Notes under the pieces: generated by a model
Seen by the model: only the letters and a program-made list of their open reading frames with translations
Databases searched by the model: none
What the model was told of the DNA's origin: nothing
In this document: one piece after another, positions 43,423 through 52,064 of the stretch
Layout: each line of letters begins with the position of its first letter
How positions within the stretch are numbered: the first letter of the stretch is position 1
Assembly: GCA_027593175.1 (NCBI GenBank)
Contig: JAQCJI010000003.1
Coordinates: forward strand, 1 to 64,000
Direction: 5' to 3'
DNA: 64,000 bases
Source of the DNA: Bacteroidota bacterium
GTDB lineage: Bacteria > Bacteroidota > Bacteroidia > Cytophagales > Cyclobacteriaceae
Made by a program: the position numbers and the translations under genes

Positions 43423-44952
43423 TTAAGAATCATCTTCTTCGTCCTCAAAGCCCTCTTCGTCTTCTCCGCTCAACTCAAACATTGAGCTGAATAGGTCTTT
43501 AAATTGAAGACCAATATCTACCATTTTTTTGCTGAGCTGTGAATATTCTGCCAAGCCATGAAGTGCAAATTCCATATAGAACTCTCTTTCTTTTTCTGGA
43601 AGCTGATCCACCAATTGGGTTACTACAGCTTCTAATCCTGGAACCCCATGCAAAAGGCTTTTATATGCTTTGTCGCTGAGATCACTCAAAATGTCTAATT
43701 CATTTCCTTCTCCAAACCAAGCCAAGGGGACTACATAAGGATTGGTGGATTTTTCCTTTTTCTTTTGTTCTGGCGAAGGGAAGTAATGGACAAACTGTGT
43801 TCGGATGGCTTTGCCAATCAGATTGTAGGCCACCAATCCTGCACCTTCCTGCTCCCCCTCGTATACGAGTTCTACCTTACCAGTAATGGCAGGAATGACC
43901 CCTATCAAATCGGAAATTCGGATTATGGTAGTTGACTCATTATTTCTGTACATTCTTCTTTCTGCTGCAGAAATTAGATTTTCATAGGCGGAAATGGTAA
44001 GTCTTGCAGATACTCCACTTTTTTCATCCACAAATTCTGAATGACGGGCCTCTATGGCAATTTGCTCGATGAGGTCCTTCATGAGCTCTGGAATATGGAT
44101 GCTGCTCACGGGCTTACCTTGCAGTCGCGCTTCCTGTCCTGTGATTTTTTTACCTATGGCAATGGACTTCGGGTAGTGCGTGATAATTTGGCTTTCGATT
44201 CGGTCCTTGAGTGGGGTGACAATGCTGCCCCGGTTGGTGTAGTCTTCGGGGTTGGCAGTGAATATAAACTGGATGTCCAATGGTAACCTCAGTTTAAACC
44301 CACGAATCTGTATATCTCCTTCTTGCAAGATATTGAATAAGGCAACCTGTATTCTCGCCTGAAGGTCTGGTAGTTCGTTGATTACAAAAATGCAGCGATG
44401 TGAACGAGGAACTAAGCCGTAGTGGATAACACGTTCGTCATTGTAATTAAGTTTGAGCGTTGCTGCTTTAATAGGATCTACATCCCCAATTAGGTCGGCT
44501 ACGGAGACATCTGGAGTGGCTAATTTTTCTGTATACCGTTCTGCGCGCGGCAACCAGGAGATGAGGCAGTCATCGCCCTTTTCGTCTATCAGGGTTTTCC
44601 CAAAAGTGGAAAGCGGGAGGAGTGGATCTTCATTGAGCTCCGAACCAAATAGGACGGGGACATATTCGTCTAAAAGCAGCGTCATCATCCGTGCAATTCT
44701 GGTTTTTGCCTGACCGCGAAGTCCAAGCAAATTGATGTTGTGACGCGAAAGAATTGCCCGTTCAATGTCAGGAATGACGGTGTCTTCATAGCCCCAAACG
44801 CCTTCAAACACATTTTCCTTTGCCTTAATTTTTAGGATCAGATTATCTCGAAGCTCCTCCTTGATTGACTTGGGGCGATAGCCTGAAGCCTTCAACTGGC
44901 CAAGGGTTTTGATTTGAAGGAGCTGCGCTTCCTTAAGTTGTGCGTAATCCAT
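43423..44952 (-). CDS. MoxR/Mg-chelatase-like AAA+ ATPase
   Basis: A 510-residue AAA+ protein from the ATG at 44952; a TTG at 44991 would overlap the upstream gene. Walker A is GLRGQAKT (77-84). The Walker B-like segment is CIFVINELPDL, with Asn192-Glu193 instead of Asp-Glu. FTANPEDYTNRGSIVTPLKDRI is sensor 1/arginine-finger-like. The C-terminus is acidic (EDEEGFEDEEDDS). The Asn variant also occurs, as I recall, in the actinobacterial Rv0958-type relatives, so it is probably a family trait. With the VWA protein encoded 1 nt upstream it likely forms a chaperone or metal-insertion pair. Confidence 0.8.
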   Translation of the reverse strand: MDYAQLKEAQLLQIKTLGQLKASGYRPKSIKEELRDNLILKIKAKENVFEGVWGYEDTVIPDIERAILSRHNINLLGLRGQAKTRIARMMTLLLDEYVPVLFGSELNEDPLLPLSTFGKTLIDEKGDDCLISWLPRAERYTEKLATPDVSVADLIGDVDPIKAATLKLNYNDERVIHYGLVPRSHRCIFVINELPDLQARIQVALFNILQEGDIQIRGFKLRLPLDIQFIFTANPEDYTNRGSIVTPLKDRIESQIITHYPKSIAIGKKITGQEARLQGKPVSSIHIPELMKDLIEQIAIEARHSEFVDEKSGVSARLTISAYENLISAAERRMYRNNESTTIIRISDLIGVIPAITGKVELVYEGEQEGAGLVAYNLIGKAIRTQFVHYFPSPEQKKKEKSTNPYVVPLAWFGEGNELDILSDLSDKAYKSLLHGVPGLEAVVTQLVDQLPEKEREFYMEFALHGLAEYSQLSKKMVDIGLQFKDLFSSMFELSGEDEEGFEDEEDDS

Positions 44953-44953
44953 G

Positions 44954-46054
44954 CTAAAAGCGTTTGGTTCGGTTTCGTCTGTAGTCCTCAAAAATTAAAT
45001 TTCCCAGCCCTTTCAAGCTGCTGTAATAGGCATTGCCATTGTTGACCTTTGTAAATTCTTTTACAAACTCCTTGAGGTAGGGATCAGAGGCAATCATAAA
45101 GGTGGTTACAGGGATTTTTAATTTCCTGCATTGCGCGGCAAGTTTGAGGGTTTCTGCTAAGATCTTACTGTCAATGCCAAAAGCATTTTTGTAATATTTA
45201 ATACCCACTTTCAGGCAGGTAGGTTTGCCATCAGTGAGCATAAAAATTTGCTTGTTTGGGTTTTTTCTTCTACGTAATAAATCCATGGCCAGCTCAAGTC
45301 CCGCAACTGTATTCGTATGGTAGGGGCCGACTTGGAGGTAAGGCAAATCCTTAATTTCAATCTGCCAGGCATCGTTTCCAAAGACGATTATGTCTAAAGT
45401 ATCTTTTGGATAGCGGGTTTTGATCAACTCAGCCAAGGCCATGGCCACTTTCTTTGCTGGAGTGATCCGGTCCTCTCCATACAAGATCATAGAGTGGGAA
45501 ATGTCAATCATCAGTACCGTGGAAGTTTGGGTAAGTTGCTCGTTTTCCACCACTTCCAAATCGTCTTCGGTTAACAAAAAATCAGCGCTAATTCCATGAT
45601 TGGCCTGTGCATTGCGTAGGGAGTCGGTTAGTGCAATTTGATCTAGGCTATCTCCAAATTCATAGGCGCGGCGCTCACTGCCCTGTTCATCGCCAGGTCC
45701 AGAAATTTGGGTTCTGTGTTGACCAGTTTTGCTGCGCTTTAGTTTGCCAAAAATTTCCTCAAGTGCACTTTTTCGAATATTTTGTTCTGCTTTTCCAGTG
45801 ATTTTCAAGCTCCCCTTCTGGTTTTCTTCACTCATGTAACCCTTGGATTTCAGGTCTTCAATAAAGTTGCCTATCCCATATTCTGGACTGGTCAACTGGT
45901 AGCGTTTGTCCAGATTGGTCAACCAACTCAGGGCCTCTGAGACATCCCCTCCCGTCATCGTAACTAGCTGAAGGAAGATATCCAGCAGGTTTTCAAACCG
46001 GTTTTTTTCCGGATCAAGAAGAGGAACATATTTCGTAAACTTGAACCCTTTCAT
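44954..46054 (-). CDS. von Willebrand factor A domain protein, partner of the AAA+ ATPase
   Basis: A 366-residue cytoplasmic protein from the ATG at 46054, where the family-like sequence MKGFKFTKYVP begins; the longer TTG form (46159) adds 35 unconserved-looking residues. A helical N-terminal region is followed by a VWA domain with MIDAS residues in LMIDISHSM (DxSxS) and MLTDGKPT. Paired MoxR-AAA/VWA genes are widespread and thought to assemble or activate other protein complexes, but no substrate gene is adjacent here. The stop codon precedes the AAA start by 1 nt. Confidence 0.8.
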   Translation of the reverse strand: MKGFKFTKYVPLLDPEKNRFENLLDIFLQLVTMTGGDVSEALSWLTNLDKRYQLTSPEYGIGNFIEDLKSKGYMSEENQKGSLKITGKAEQNIRKSALEEIFGKLKRSKTGQHRTQISGPGDEQGSERRAYEFGDSLDQIALTDSLRNAQANHGISADFLLTEDDLEVVENEQLTQTSTVLMIDISHSMILYGEDRITPAKKVAMALAELIKTRYPKDTLDIIVFGNDAWQIEIKDLPYLQVGPYHTNTVAGLELAMDLLRRRKNPNKQIFMLTDGKPTCLKVGIKYYKNAFGIDSKILAETLKLAAQCRKLKIPVTTFMIASDPYLKEFVKEFTKVNNGNAYYSSLKGLGNLIFEDYRRNRTKRF

Positions 46055-46308
46055 GCGTACAATTAGGTAAAACAATCCTCCACTAGTAGGGTGACTGACT
46101 TGGTTAAAGGTGTAACACTCAAGTGAGGCAAGGGGTTTTGATTGGAAGGAAAATTTCAAGAAAATAGTGCCTATCTCCTCTTGGGCCTACTTGTGGACTC
46201 GCCAATCTCTACCTCGTGTCCAAACCTCGCAAGCGGGGAGGGCAAGGATTCAAGAGTCCGCTTCAATATGGGAAAAAATAGCCGAAAACTTCCTATTTTC
46301 GGTTTGTG

Positions 46309-47283
46309 ATGACTCCTTCCGACCGACATGCTCACCTTCTCAAAGCCACAGCCAAGCGCTTGGGCTTTGACTTTTGTGGCATTGCCAAAGCGGAGTTTTT
46401 GGAAGATGAAGCCCCTAAGTTGGAAGAATGGTTGCGCCGAGATTATCATGGGCGTATGGGTTATCTCGCCAATCACTTTGATAAAAGGCTAGACCCACGA
46501 AAGCTTGTGGAAGGGGCGAAAACTGTGGTATCCTTAGTCTATAACTACTTTCCCGAGACCGTCCTCCCACAAGGGGCGGAAGACATTAAGCTGGCCAAGT
46601 ATGCCTACGGTCAGGATTACCACGATGTCATTCAGGAGAAGTTACGTCACTTTTTGATGCATCTTCGAGAAGAGGTGGGGGAGATCGATGGACGGAGTTT
46701 TGTGGATTCTGCCCCAATTATGGAAAGGCAGTGGGCTCAGCGGTCAGGCATAGGATGGATTGGTAAAAACAGCCTCTTGCTCAATCGGCAGATGGGGAGC
46801 TTTTTCTTTTTAGCAGAGCTGATTATTGATTTGGAAGCTACGCCAGATCTTCCCATGGCCGAAGACTATTGTGGGAGCTGTACAGCTTGCTTGGATGCCT
46901 GTCCTACAGCAGCCATTGTGGCACCGGGTGTAGTCGATGGTTCCCGTTGCATTTCTTACCTCACCATTGAACTAAAGGATGCAATCCCCACCTCTTTTGT
47001 AGGAAAAATGGACAATTGGGTGTTTGGTTGCGATGTCTGTCAAGATGTATGCCCTTGGAACCGTTTTTCAAAAGCACACCAGGAACCTGCATTTACGCCT
47101 TCTTCAGACTTGACCCTGTTTAATGCCCAAGATTGGAAGGAGCTCACGGAAGAAACGTTTAAAAAAGTTTTTTCTGGTTCGGCTGTCAAACGAACCAAGT
47201 TTAAAGGGATCAAAAGGAACCTGGAATTTCTGTCACACGACAGGCCTTCAGAGGGGGATCAAGGCTTGAAACCGAATGGGTGA
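46309..47283 (+). CDS. queG: epoxyqueuosine reductase
   Basis: Reduces epoxyqueuosine to queuosine in tRNA, using cobalamin and two [4Fe-4S] clusters. The 324 residues show [33 protein letters not shown], the ferredoxin motif [15 protein letters not shown] and the second cluster motif [11 protein letters not shown]. The shorter QueG form lacks the HEAT extension. ATG at 46309 is preferred, with GTG immediately before it at 46306. A hairpin, CCGAAAA/TTTTCGG (46282-46302), ends 6 nt before the ATG. Confidence 0.93.
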   Translation: MTPSDRHAHLLKATAKRLGFDFCGIAKAEFLEDEAPKLEEWLRRDYHGRMGYLANHFDKRLDPRKLVEGAKTVVSLVYNYFPETVLPQGAEDIKLAKYAYGQDYHDVIQEKLRHFLMHLREEVGEIDGRSFVDSAPIMERQWAQRSGIGWIGKNSLLLNRQMGSFFFLAELIIDLEATPDLPMAEDYCGSCTACLDACPTAAIVAPGVVDGSRCISYLTIELKDAIPTSFVGKMDNWVFGCDVCQDVCPWNRFSKAHQEPAFTPSSDLTLFNAQDWKELTEETFKKVFSGSAVKRTKFKGIKRNLEFLSHDRPSEGDQGLKPNG

Positions 47284-47567
47284 GCGCAGCCATGGAGATA
47301 AAGTCTACCCCACATGCTGCAATCTCCACAAGATTTTTCTCCCAATTCTAGAGAAAAACCGCCTTAATGGCTTGTTGTGAATAGGATACAATTGCTGCGG
47401 ATTTCAATGATGTCGTAGTTGCTTCAATAAAGATCACTTCACTTCTCAATGAACCAGTGAATGTAGACTACAATTAACCTCTTCTTTTCTAGCAGTCTAA
47501 AAGAGAAAAAACCTTCTTTAATTGGTAAAACCCCAACATTCCATCCCCATTTTGGTTTCTATTGTAT

Positions 47568-47575
47568 TATATTTG
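47568..47575 (+). promoter_or_regulatory. -7 box TATATTTG directly before gpmI
   Basis: Perfect TAnnTTTG ending exactly 4 nt before the gpmI ATG, predicting a start of transcription at the start codon. A TTTG at 47551-47554 is closer than the usual -33 spacing. The remaining 296-nt gap upstream (from 47284) shows no gene and no clear terminator. Confidence 0.5.
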
Positions 47576-47579
47576 AAGC

Positions 47580-49103
47580 ATGAATAAGAATGTTTTATTG
47601 ATGATTTTAGATGGTTGGGGATTAGCTACCAATCCTGCGGTTTCTGCCATCGATAAGGCCAACACCCCTTTTGTGGACAGCTTATTCAGGACTTATCCAC
47701 ATTCCAAGCTGGAGGCTTCAGGGCTTGCAGTAGGGTTACCTGAGGGTCAAATGGGGAACTCGGAAGTGGGACATATGAACATTGGTGCTGGCAGGATTGT
47801 CTATCAAGACCTGGTGAAAATTAATTTGGCTGTTCAGCAAGGAGAACTTCTCACGGATCCAGTCTTAAACGCTGCCTTTGCAAGAGCAAAAGCAGGAAAG
47901 AAAAAAGTCCATTTTTTGGGATTGGTGTCCGATGGAGGGGTGCACGCACATATCCAACACCTCAAAGGATTATGTGATGCCGCCAAACACCATGGTATGG
48001 AAGAGGTGTTTATCCATGCTTTTACCGATGGGAGAGACGCGGATCCCAAGGGTGGATTGGCATACTTAGGAGATCTTCAAAATCATTTGCAGCATTCAGT
48101 AGGAAAAATTGCTTCGGTGATTGGCCGCTACTATGCCATGGATAGAGACAACCGTTGGGAGCGAGTTAAACTTGCCTACGACGCCATGGTGCTTGGCGAG
48201 GGAGAAAAATCCAAAGATATTCTCTCCTCTATTAAAAAATCATACAGCAATAATGTTACAGATGAATTTATCCGCCCCATCATTCAAGTTGGAACTGATA
48301 ATAAGCCCCTAGCGACTATTCAGGACGGAGACACGGTACTATGTTTTAATTTTAGGACCGATCGTGGAAGGGAAATTACTCAGGCCCTCAGCCAACGAGA
48401 TTTTGTGGACTTCAACATGAAGAAGTTGGACTTGGATTACCTCACCTTAACCACCTACGACGAGACTTTTACGGGGGTTCAGGTCTTATTTGAAAAAGAT
48501 AAACTCAACAATACCCTAGGGGAGGTTTTGGAGAAGGCAGGAAAAAAACAAATTCGCATTGCAGAAACTGAAAAATACCCTCATGTCACCTTTTTCTTCT
48601 CAGGCGGTAGAGAGAAAGAATTCGTAGGTGAAAGTAGAATCCTTTGCCCCTCTCCAAAAGTTGCTACTTATGACTTGATGCCTGAAATGAGCGCGGGTGA
48701 AATCTCCCTAAAAATCACGGCAGAGCTCAACAAAAAAAGTGCAAACTTTATTTGCCTCAATTTCGCTAATGCAGATATGGTAGGCCATACTGGAAATTTT
48801 GATGCAGCTGTCAAGGCCTGTGAAGCAGTTGACCACGCTGCTGAAAAAGTAGTTAAGGCGGCTATCGCCAACGACTATTCTGTGTTAGTGATAGCCGATC
48901 ATGGCAACTCAGATGTAATGATTAATGAGGATGGTACTCCAAATACGGCGCATACCACCAATTTGGTGCCGTTCATTGTGGTCGACAAACAAAAATTTTC
49001 AGTGAAAGACGGGAAATTAGGAGATTTAGCACCCACTATCCTTCAGTTGATGGGGGTAAACATTCCCGAAGAAATGACAGGAGATATTCTTATTGATCTA
49101 TGA
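47580..49103 (+). CDS. gpmI: 2,3-bisphosphoglycerate-independent phosphoglycerate mutase
   Basis: Interconverts 3- and 2-phosphoglycerate in glycolysis/gluconeogenesis. The 507-residue protein has LMILDGWG (metal ligand Asp), the phosphoserine nucleophile in QMGNSEVGHMNIGAGR (S61), DGRDADP, ADHGNSD and a final HTTNLVPF block, as in other iPGMs. Length is normal. It is followed by a 4-nt overlap (ATGA) with a small lipoprotein gene, so the two are coupled. Confidence 0.95.
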   Translation: MNKNVLLMILDGWGLATNPAVSAIDKANTPFVDSLFRTYPHSKLEASGLAVGLPEGQMGNSEVGHMNIGAGRIVYQDLVKINLAVQQGELLTDPVLNAAFARAKAGKKKVHFLGLVSDGGVHAHIQHLKGLCDAAKHHGMEEVFIHAFTDGRDADPKGGLAYLGDLQNHLQHSVGKIASVIGRYYAMDRDNRWERVKLAYDAMVLGEGEKSKDILSSIKKSYSNNVTDEFIRPIIQVGTDNKPLATIQDGDTVLCFNFRTDRGREITQALSQRDFVDFNMKKLDLDYLTLTTYDETFTGVQVLFEKDKLNNTLGEVLEKAGKKQIRIAETEKYPHVTFFFSGGREKEFVGESRILCPSPKVATYDLMPEMSAGEISLKITAELNKKSANFICLNFANADMVGHTGNFDAAVKACEAVDHAAEKVVKAAIANDYSVLVIADHGNSDVMINEDGTPNTAHTTNLVPFIVVDKQKFSVKDGKLGDLAPTILQLMGVNIPEEMTGDILIDL

Positions 49104-49654
49104 AAATAAAACGATACTTCAGCTTTCTTCTTTTGGGCGCTGTCCTTGCCTGCGCTCCAACCAAAGAGGAGCCTGCACTTGAGAAACTTCCTTACTTTGA
49201 TTTGAAAGGGTTTATTGATTTGGAAATCAATAAATTAGAAGGTGATTCCGTGTTTAAAACCTCTGAAATTAATGGAGAAAAGCAAATTCAGGAATTGCTG
49301 TATACCTCTAAAGATTGGAAAGAGGAGTTTGTCTCCTTTTATCAAGCTGATATCAATGTTCCTTCCCTTGCGACTGCGTATTCTACACGAACTACCCCAG
49401 ACCAGCTGATTCATGAATTACTTCCTGAGGCAAAGGGAAAGGTGAAGGAAATCACCATTCGCTATGTAGAGAATTACCCTGCTTGGGTGACCTTTAGACT
49501 CAAGGATGAAAACATGTTTTACCAAAGCAGCACGCTTGGGGAGATTTCTATGAACCAGGCTACGGGAAAAATAGATCACTATAAAATAGAAACTACCCAG
49601 AAGGTACTATTTCTATCTCCTACTAACATCAAGATCTCTGGGATCATTCACTAA
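49100..49654 (+). CDS. small lipoprotein of unknown function
   Basis: A 184-residue protein with signal peptide and lipobox (GAVLAC, C18), so it is envelope-anchored. I do not recognise the mature part. It begins LPYFDLKGFIDLEINKL and appears mainly beta-stranded in its second half (ITIRYVENYPAWVTFRLKD). Its ATG overlaps the gpmI stop codon, and a strong terminator follows, so expression depends on the glycolytic gene. That coupling is the main clue; no function is proposed. Confidence 0.8.
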   Translation: MKIKRYFSFLLLGAVLACAPTKEEPALEKLPYFDLKGFIDLEINKLEGDSVFKTSEINGEKQIQELLYTSKDWKEEFVSFYQADINVPSLATAYSTRTTPDQLIHELLPEAKGKVKEITIRYVENYPAWVTFRLKDENMFYQSSTLGEISMNQATGKIDHYKIETTQKVLFLSPTNIKISGIIH

Positions 49655-49655
49655 T

Positions 49656-49692
49656 ATAAAACAGGCTTTCTACATCAGATAGTCTGTTTTAT
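49656..49692 (+). terminator. terminator of the gpmI operon
   Basis: ATAAAACAGGCT pairs with AGTCTGTTTTAT (one G-U) around a 13-nt loop. It starts 1 nt after the lipoprotein stop codon and ends in TTTTATTT. Confidence 0.75.
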
Positions 49693-49754
49693 TTCGGAGA
49701 TATGGAGCTTAGATACCAGTTTCTACAGCAGAATTTTTTTGCTTTTCTTTTTTC

Positions 49755-51431
49755 TTATTTATTAAACAAAGGAGGACGCTTCGTCTGCCAGTCGGAGTTT
49801 TCCTGAATTAGTCGCCCGAGCATGATGAGTTTTTCTTCCTCAAATAGGTTGGCAAGCAATGTAATCGAAGTAGGGCTTCCGTTGGAGCCAAATCCATTGG
49901 GAAGGCACAAGGCTGGATGACCAGTTAGGTTGGTGATCTGAAGCTGTTGACCAGCAAAGGATGGCGTAATGATGACATCGTATTCCTTCATCAGGGTATG
50001 CATTTCTTTAATAAGTAGATTCCGCTGCCGGCTCATCTGTATGTATTCGACGGCAGGAATAAAACGGGCTGCTCGGAATACATTGGGCCATGCGCTTTTG
50101 TGTTGACTTACAAGTTGGTCGTCCAGGCCAAGACGGGTAAGGTCATCGAATGCGGCTGCTCCTTCCACCAAAAGCATAGATACCAAGGGGGCTGCATTGA
50201 TGCTAGTTTTCAGCGCAACGGGATGGAGGGTTATGCCTTGATTTTTTAGAAGTTCAAGTACACTGCGGTCATTTTCAATGCCGGCGCGATTTCCTTCAAA
50301 GTATTCACTGAAGTAACCGATTTTTAGTTTTTTAACTTCCTTTTTAGAAGAATAATTGAAGGCTGCTGGGATAGTGGAGGGATCTTTGGAGTCGCTTCCA
50401 TTCAGTACAGAAAGCACAATGGCATTGTCGAGTGCTGACCTAGATATTGGCCCGACTTTGTCCATAGACCAGCTGAGCGCCATGGCGCCATGTCTGCTCA
50501 CACGACCAAAGGTAGGACGCAGGCCCGTTACCCCGTTACGGGTTGAGGGGGAAACGATGGAGCCGAGGGTTTCGGTACCGATGGCAAAAGGAACTAGTCC
50601 AGCGCTTACCGCAGAAGCAGATCCTGCCGAGGATCCACTTGACCCTTGCTTCAAGTTCCAAGGGTTTTTGGTTACCCCTCCAAACCAGACATCACCCATG
50701 GCCAAGGCACCAAGAGTGAATTTTCCTACCAGCACCCCGCCGGCTTGTTCCAATTTGGTCACAATCGTGGCAGTTTCATCAATTACTTGATCCTTGTATG
50801 GCATGGCTCCCCAGGTGGTTCGAGTTCCTGGTACGGCAAATAAATCTTTGATGCCGTAGGGGATCCCATGAAGGGGTCCTCGGTACTTCCCTGCAGTGAG
50901 TTCCCGGTCTAAGGCTCTAGCCTGATTTAGCGCCTGATTCTCTAGGAGTGTCACGAGACAGGCCAAGGTATCAGAATGAGTTTTGATTCGTTGAAGGTAT
51001 ATTTTTGTAAGCCGTTCGGAACTCAATTGCCCCGATTTGATCAGTACGGATAGCTGGTGAACAGGCATAAAAGCCAGATCATGATCATTTTTGGGAAGTA
51101 CAACCGTAGGCAAGCCCCAATCGAAAGCACCTTGTTCTTGGTTAGGATAAAAACCCTGAGGGAGAGGATTGAATACCAACGCTGGCCCCACTGAATTGTC
51201 AAGGGTTGTTTTGCGCAGCAGCTCAAAATTATTTCGATGGCTGGTCAAGGTGCCGATCATGCTGTCCTTTTCTTGGGGGGTAAAAGATAGGCCGATCAAA
51301 TCAGCCGCCACATCAATGGAAAGCGGGGTGATATCTCCGCTGGTTCTCCCGATGCCAAAGCCCAAAGCCGAGAAAGTCGCTGCGCCAAGAAAAAGAAAAG
51401 CGAAGGAAGGAAGGTTGTTTTTTCGATTCAT
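49755..51431 (-). CDS. amidase-signature family hydrolase
   Basis: A 558-residue enzyme from the ATG at 51431; TTG at 51455 would add eight. An N-terminal hydrophobic segment (FAFLFLGAATFSALGFG) suggests export or membrane anchoring. The Ser-cisSer-Lys triad is visible in GIPYGIKDLFAV (Lys) and GSSGSSAGSASAVSAGLVPF (both Ser), with GTETLGSIVSPS following. Substrate is unknown; exported amidases of this type act on amides or peptides. It is divergent from a small membrane-protein gene and stands alone. Confidence 0.88.
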   Translation of the reverse strand: MNRKNNLPSFAFLFLGAATFSALGFGIGRTSGDITPLSIDVAADLIGLSFTPQEKDSMIGTLTSHRNNFELLRKTTLDNSVGPALVFNPLPQGFYPNQEQGAFDWGLPTVVLPKNDHDLAFMPVHQLSVLIKSGQLSSERLTKIYLQRIKTHSDTLACLVTLLENQALNQARALDRELTAGKYRGPLHGIPYGIKDLFAVPGTRTTWGAMPYKDQVIDETATIVTKLEQAGGVLVGKFTLGALAMGDVWFGGVTKNPWNLKQGSSGSSAGSASAVSAGLVPFAIGTETLGSIVSPSTRNGVTGLRPTFGRVSRHGAMALSWSMDKVGPISRSALDNAIVLSVLNGSDSKDPSTIPAAFNYSSKKEVKKLKIGYFSEYFEGNRAGIENDRSVLELLKNQGITLHPVALKTSINAAPLVSMLLVEGAAAFDDLTRLGLDDQLVSQHKSAWPNVFRAARFIPAVEYIQMSRQRNLLIKEMHTLMKEYDVIITPSFAGQQLQITNLTGHPALCLPNGFGSNGSPTSITLLANLFEEEKLIMLGRLIQENSDWQTKRPPLFNK

Positions 51432-51505
51432 TGGATAGTTTTGTATACGCTTCAAACTTGTTTCACCTCAAGGTGTTCATTTCGCATTTAAAAATCAACC
51501 CTTCC

Positions 51506-51949
51506 ATGGACCAAGCTTCAAATTTTCCCAAATTCCCAATGCATTTCCGAGGGCTCCTCTTGTTGGCAGGCATGTATACAATCGCCTGGTCTGGCTTTTA
51601 TGTTTATTTTGGAGAGACGGTAGTCAACTGGATGGCAATGGGGATTGTGCCAGCTAGTACCCTGCCAAGCTATTATTTTGGAATCTTTGGGATGGTAGTG
51701 GGACTGGCGATTTTTTTCGCTGCCTTTTACCCGGTTTCTTGGGTATGGTTGATTTTGATTGGTATTTCAGGTAAAATTATCTCAGCAGCCTGGTTTACCT
51801 TTGGCTTTGCTCCTGAACTAGGCTGGAATAAACGCAGTATTTTTCATTTGGGAGGGAACGAGCTGCTCTGGCTGATTCCTTTAACCCTTATTTTTCTGCG
51901 AAGCATTCAAGTAAAAAGTTACCTAAAAGAGCTAGAGAAAGAAGATTGA
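51506..51949 (+). CDS. small integral membrane protein of unknown function
   Basis: A 147-residue protein with four predicted transmembrane helices (about residues 14-33, 54-76, 79-100 and 118-134). The ATG at 51506 is preferred to one at 51431, because the extra 25 residues overlap the divergent amidase start and look non-coding. Family not recognised; the four-helix layout resembles DoxX-like or DUF-type membrane proteins. It precedes polA by 115 nt and may share its transcript. Confidence 0.7.
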   Translation: MDQASNFPKFPMHFRGLLLLAGMYTIAWSGFYVYFGETVVNWMAMGIVPASTLPSYYFGIFGMVVGLAIFFAAFYPVSWVWLILIGISGKIISAAWFTFGFAPELGWNKRSIFHLGGNELLWLIPLTLIFLRSIQVKSYLKELEKED

Positions 51950-52064
51950 CTCAGCTTGTCTGAATTTAGAAATCACTGCACAGTTTTGAGTCTGTTCGCC
52001 TACGGAAAAGTTGTACCTTAGTAAGCAGGATTGTTTCCTTTATTTACCCCAACCTTTTGTTCGA

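Noticed and set aside
43423-44952. Possible inactivated AAA+ ATPase because of the Walker B Asn
   Set aside because: Surrounding motif is well preserved and resembles a known subfamily; treated as a family trait, not a broken gene.
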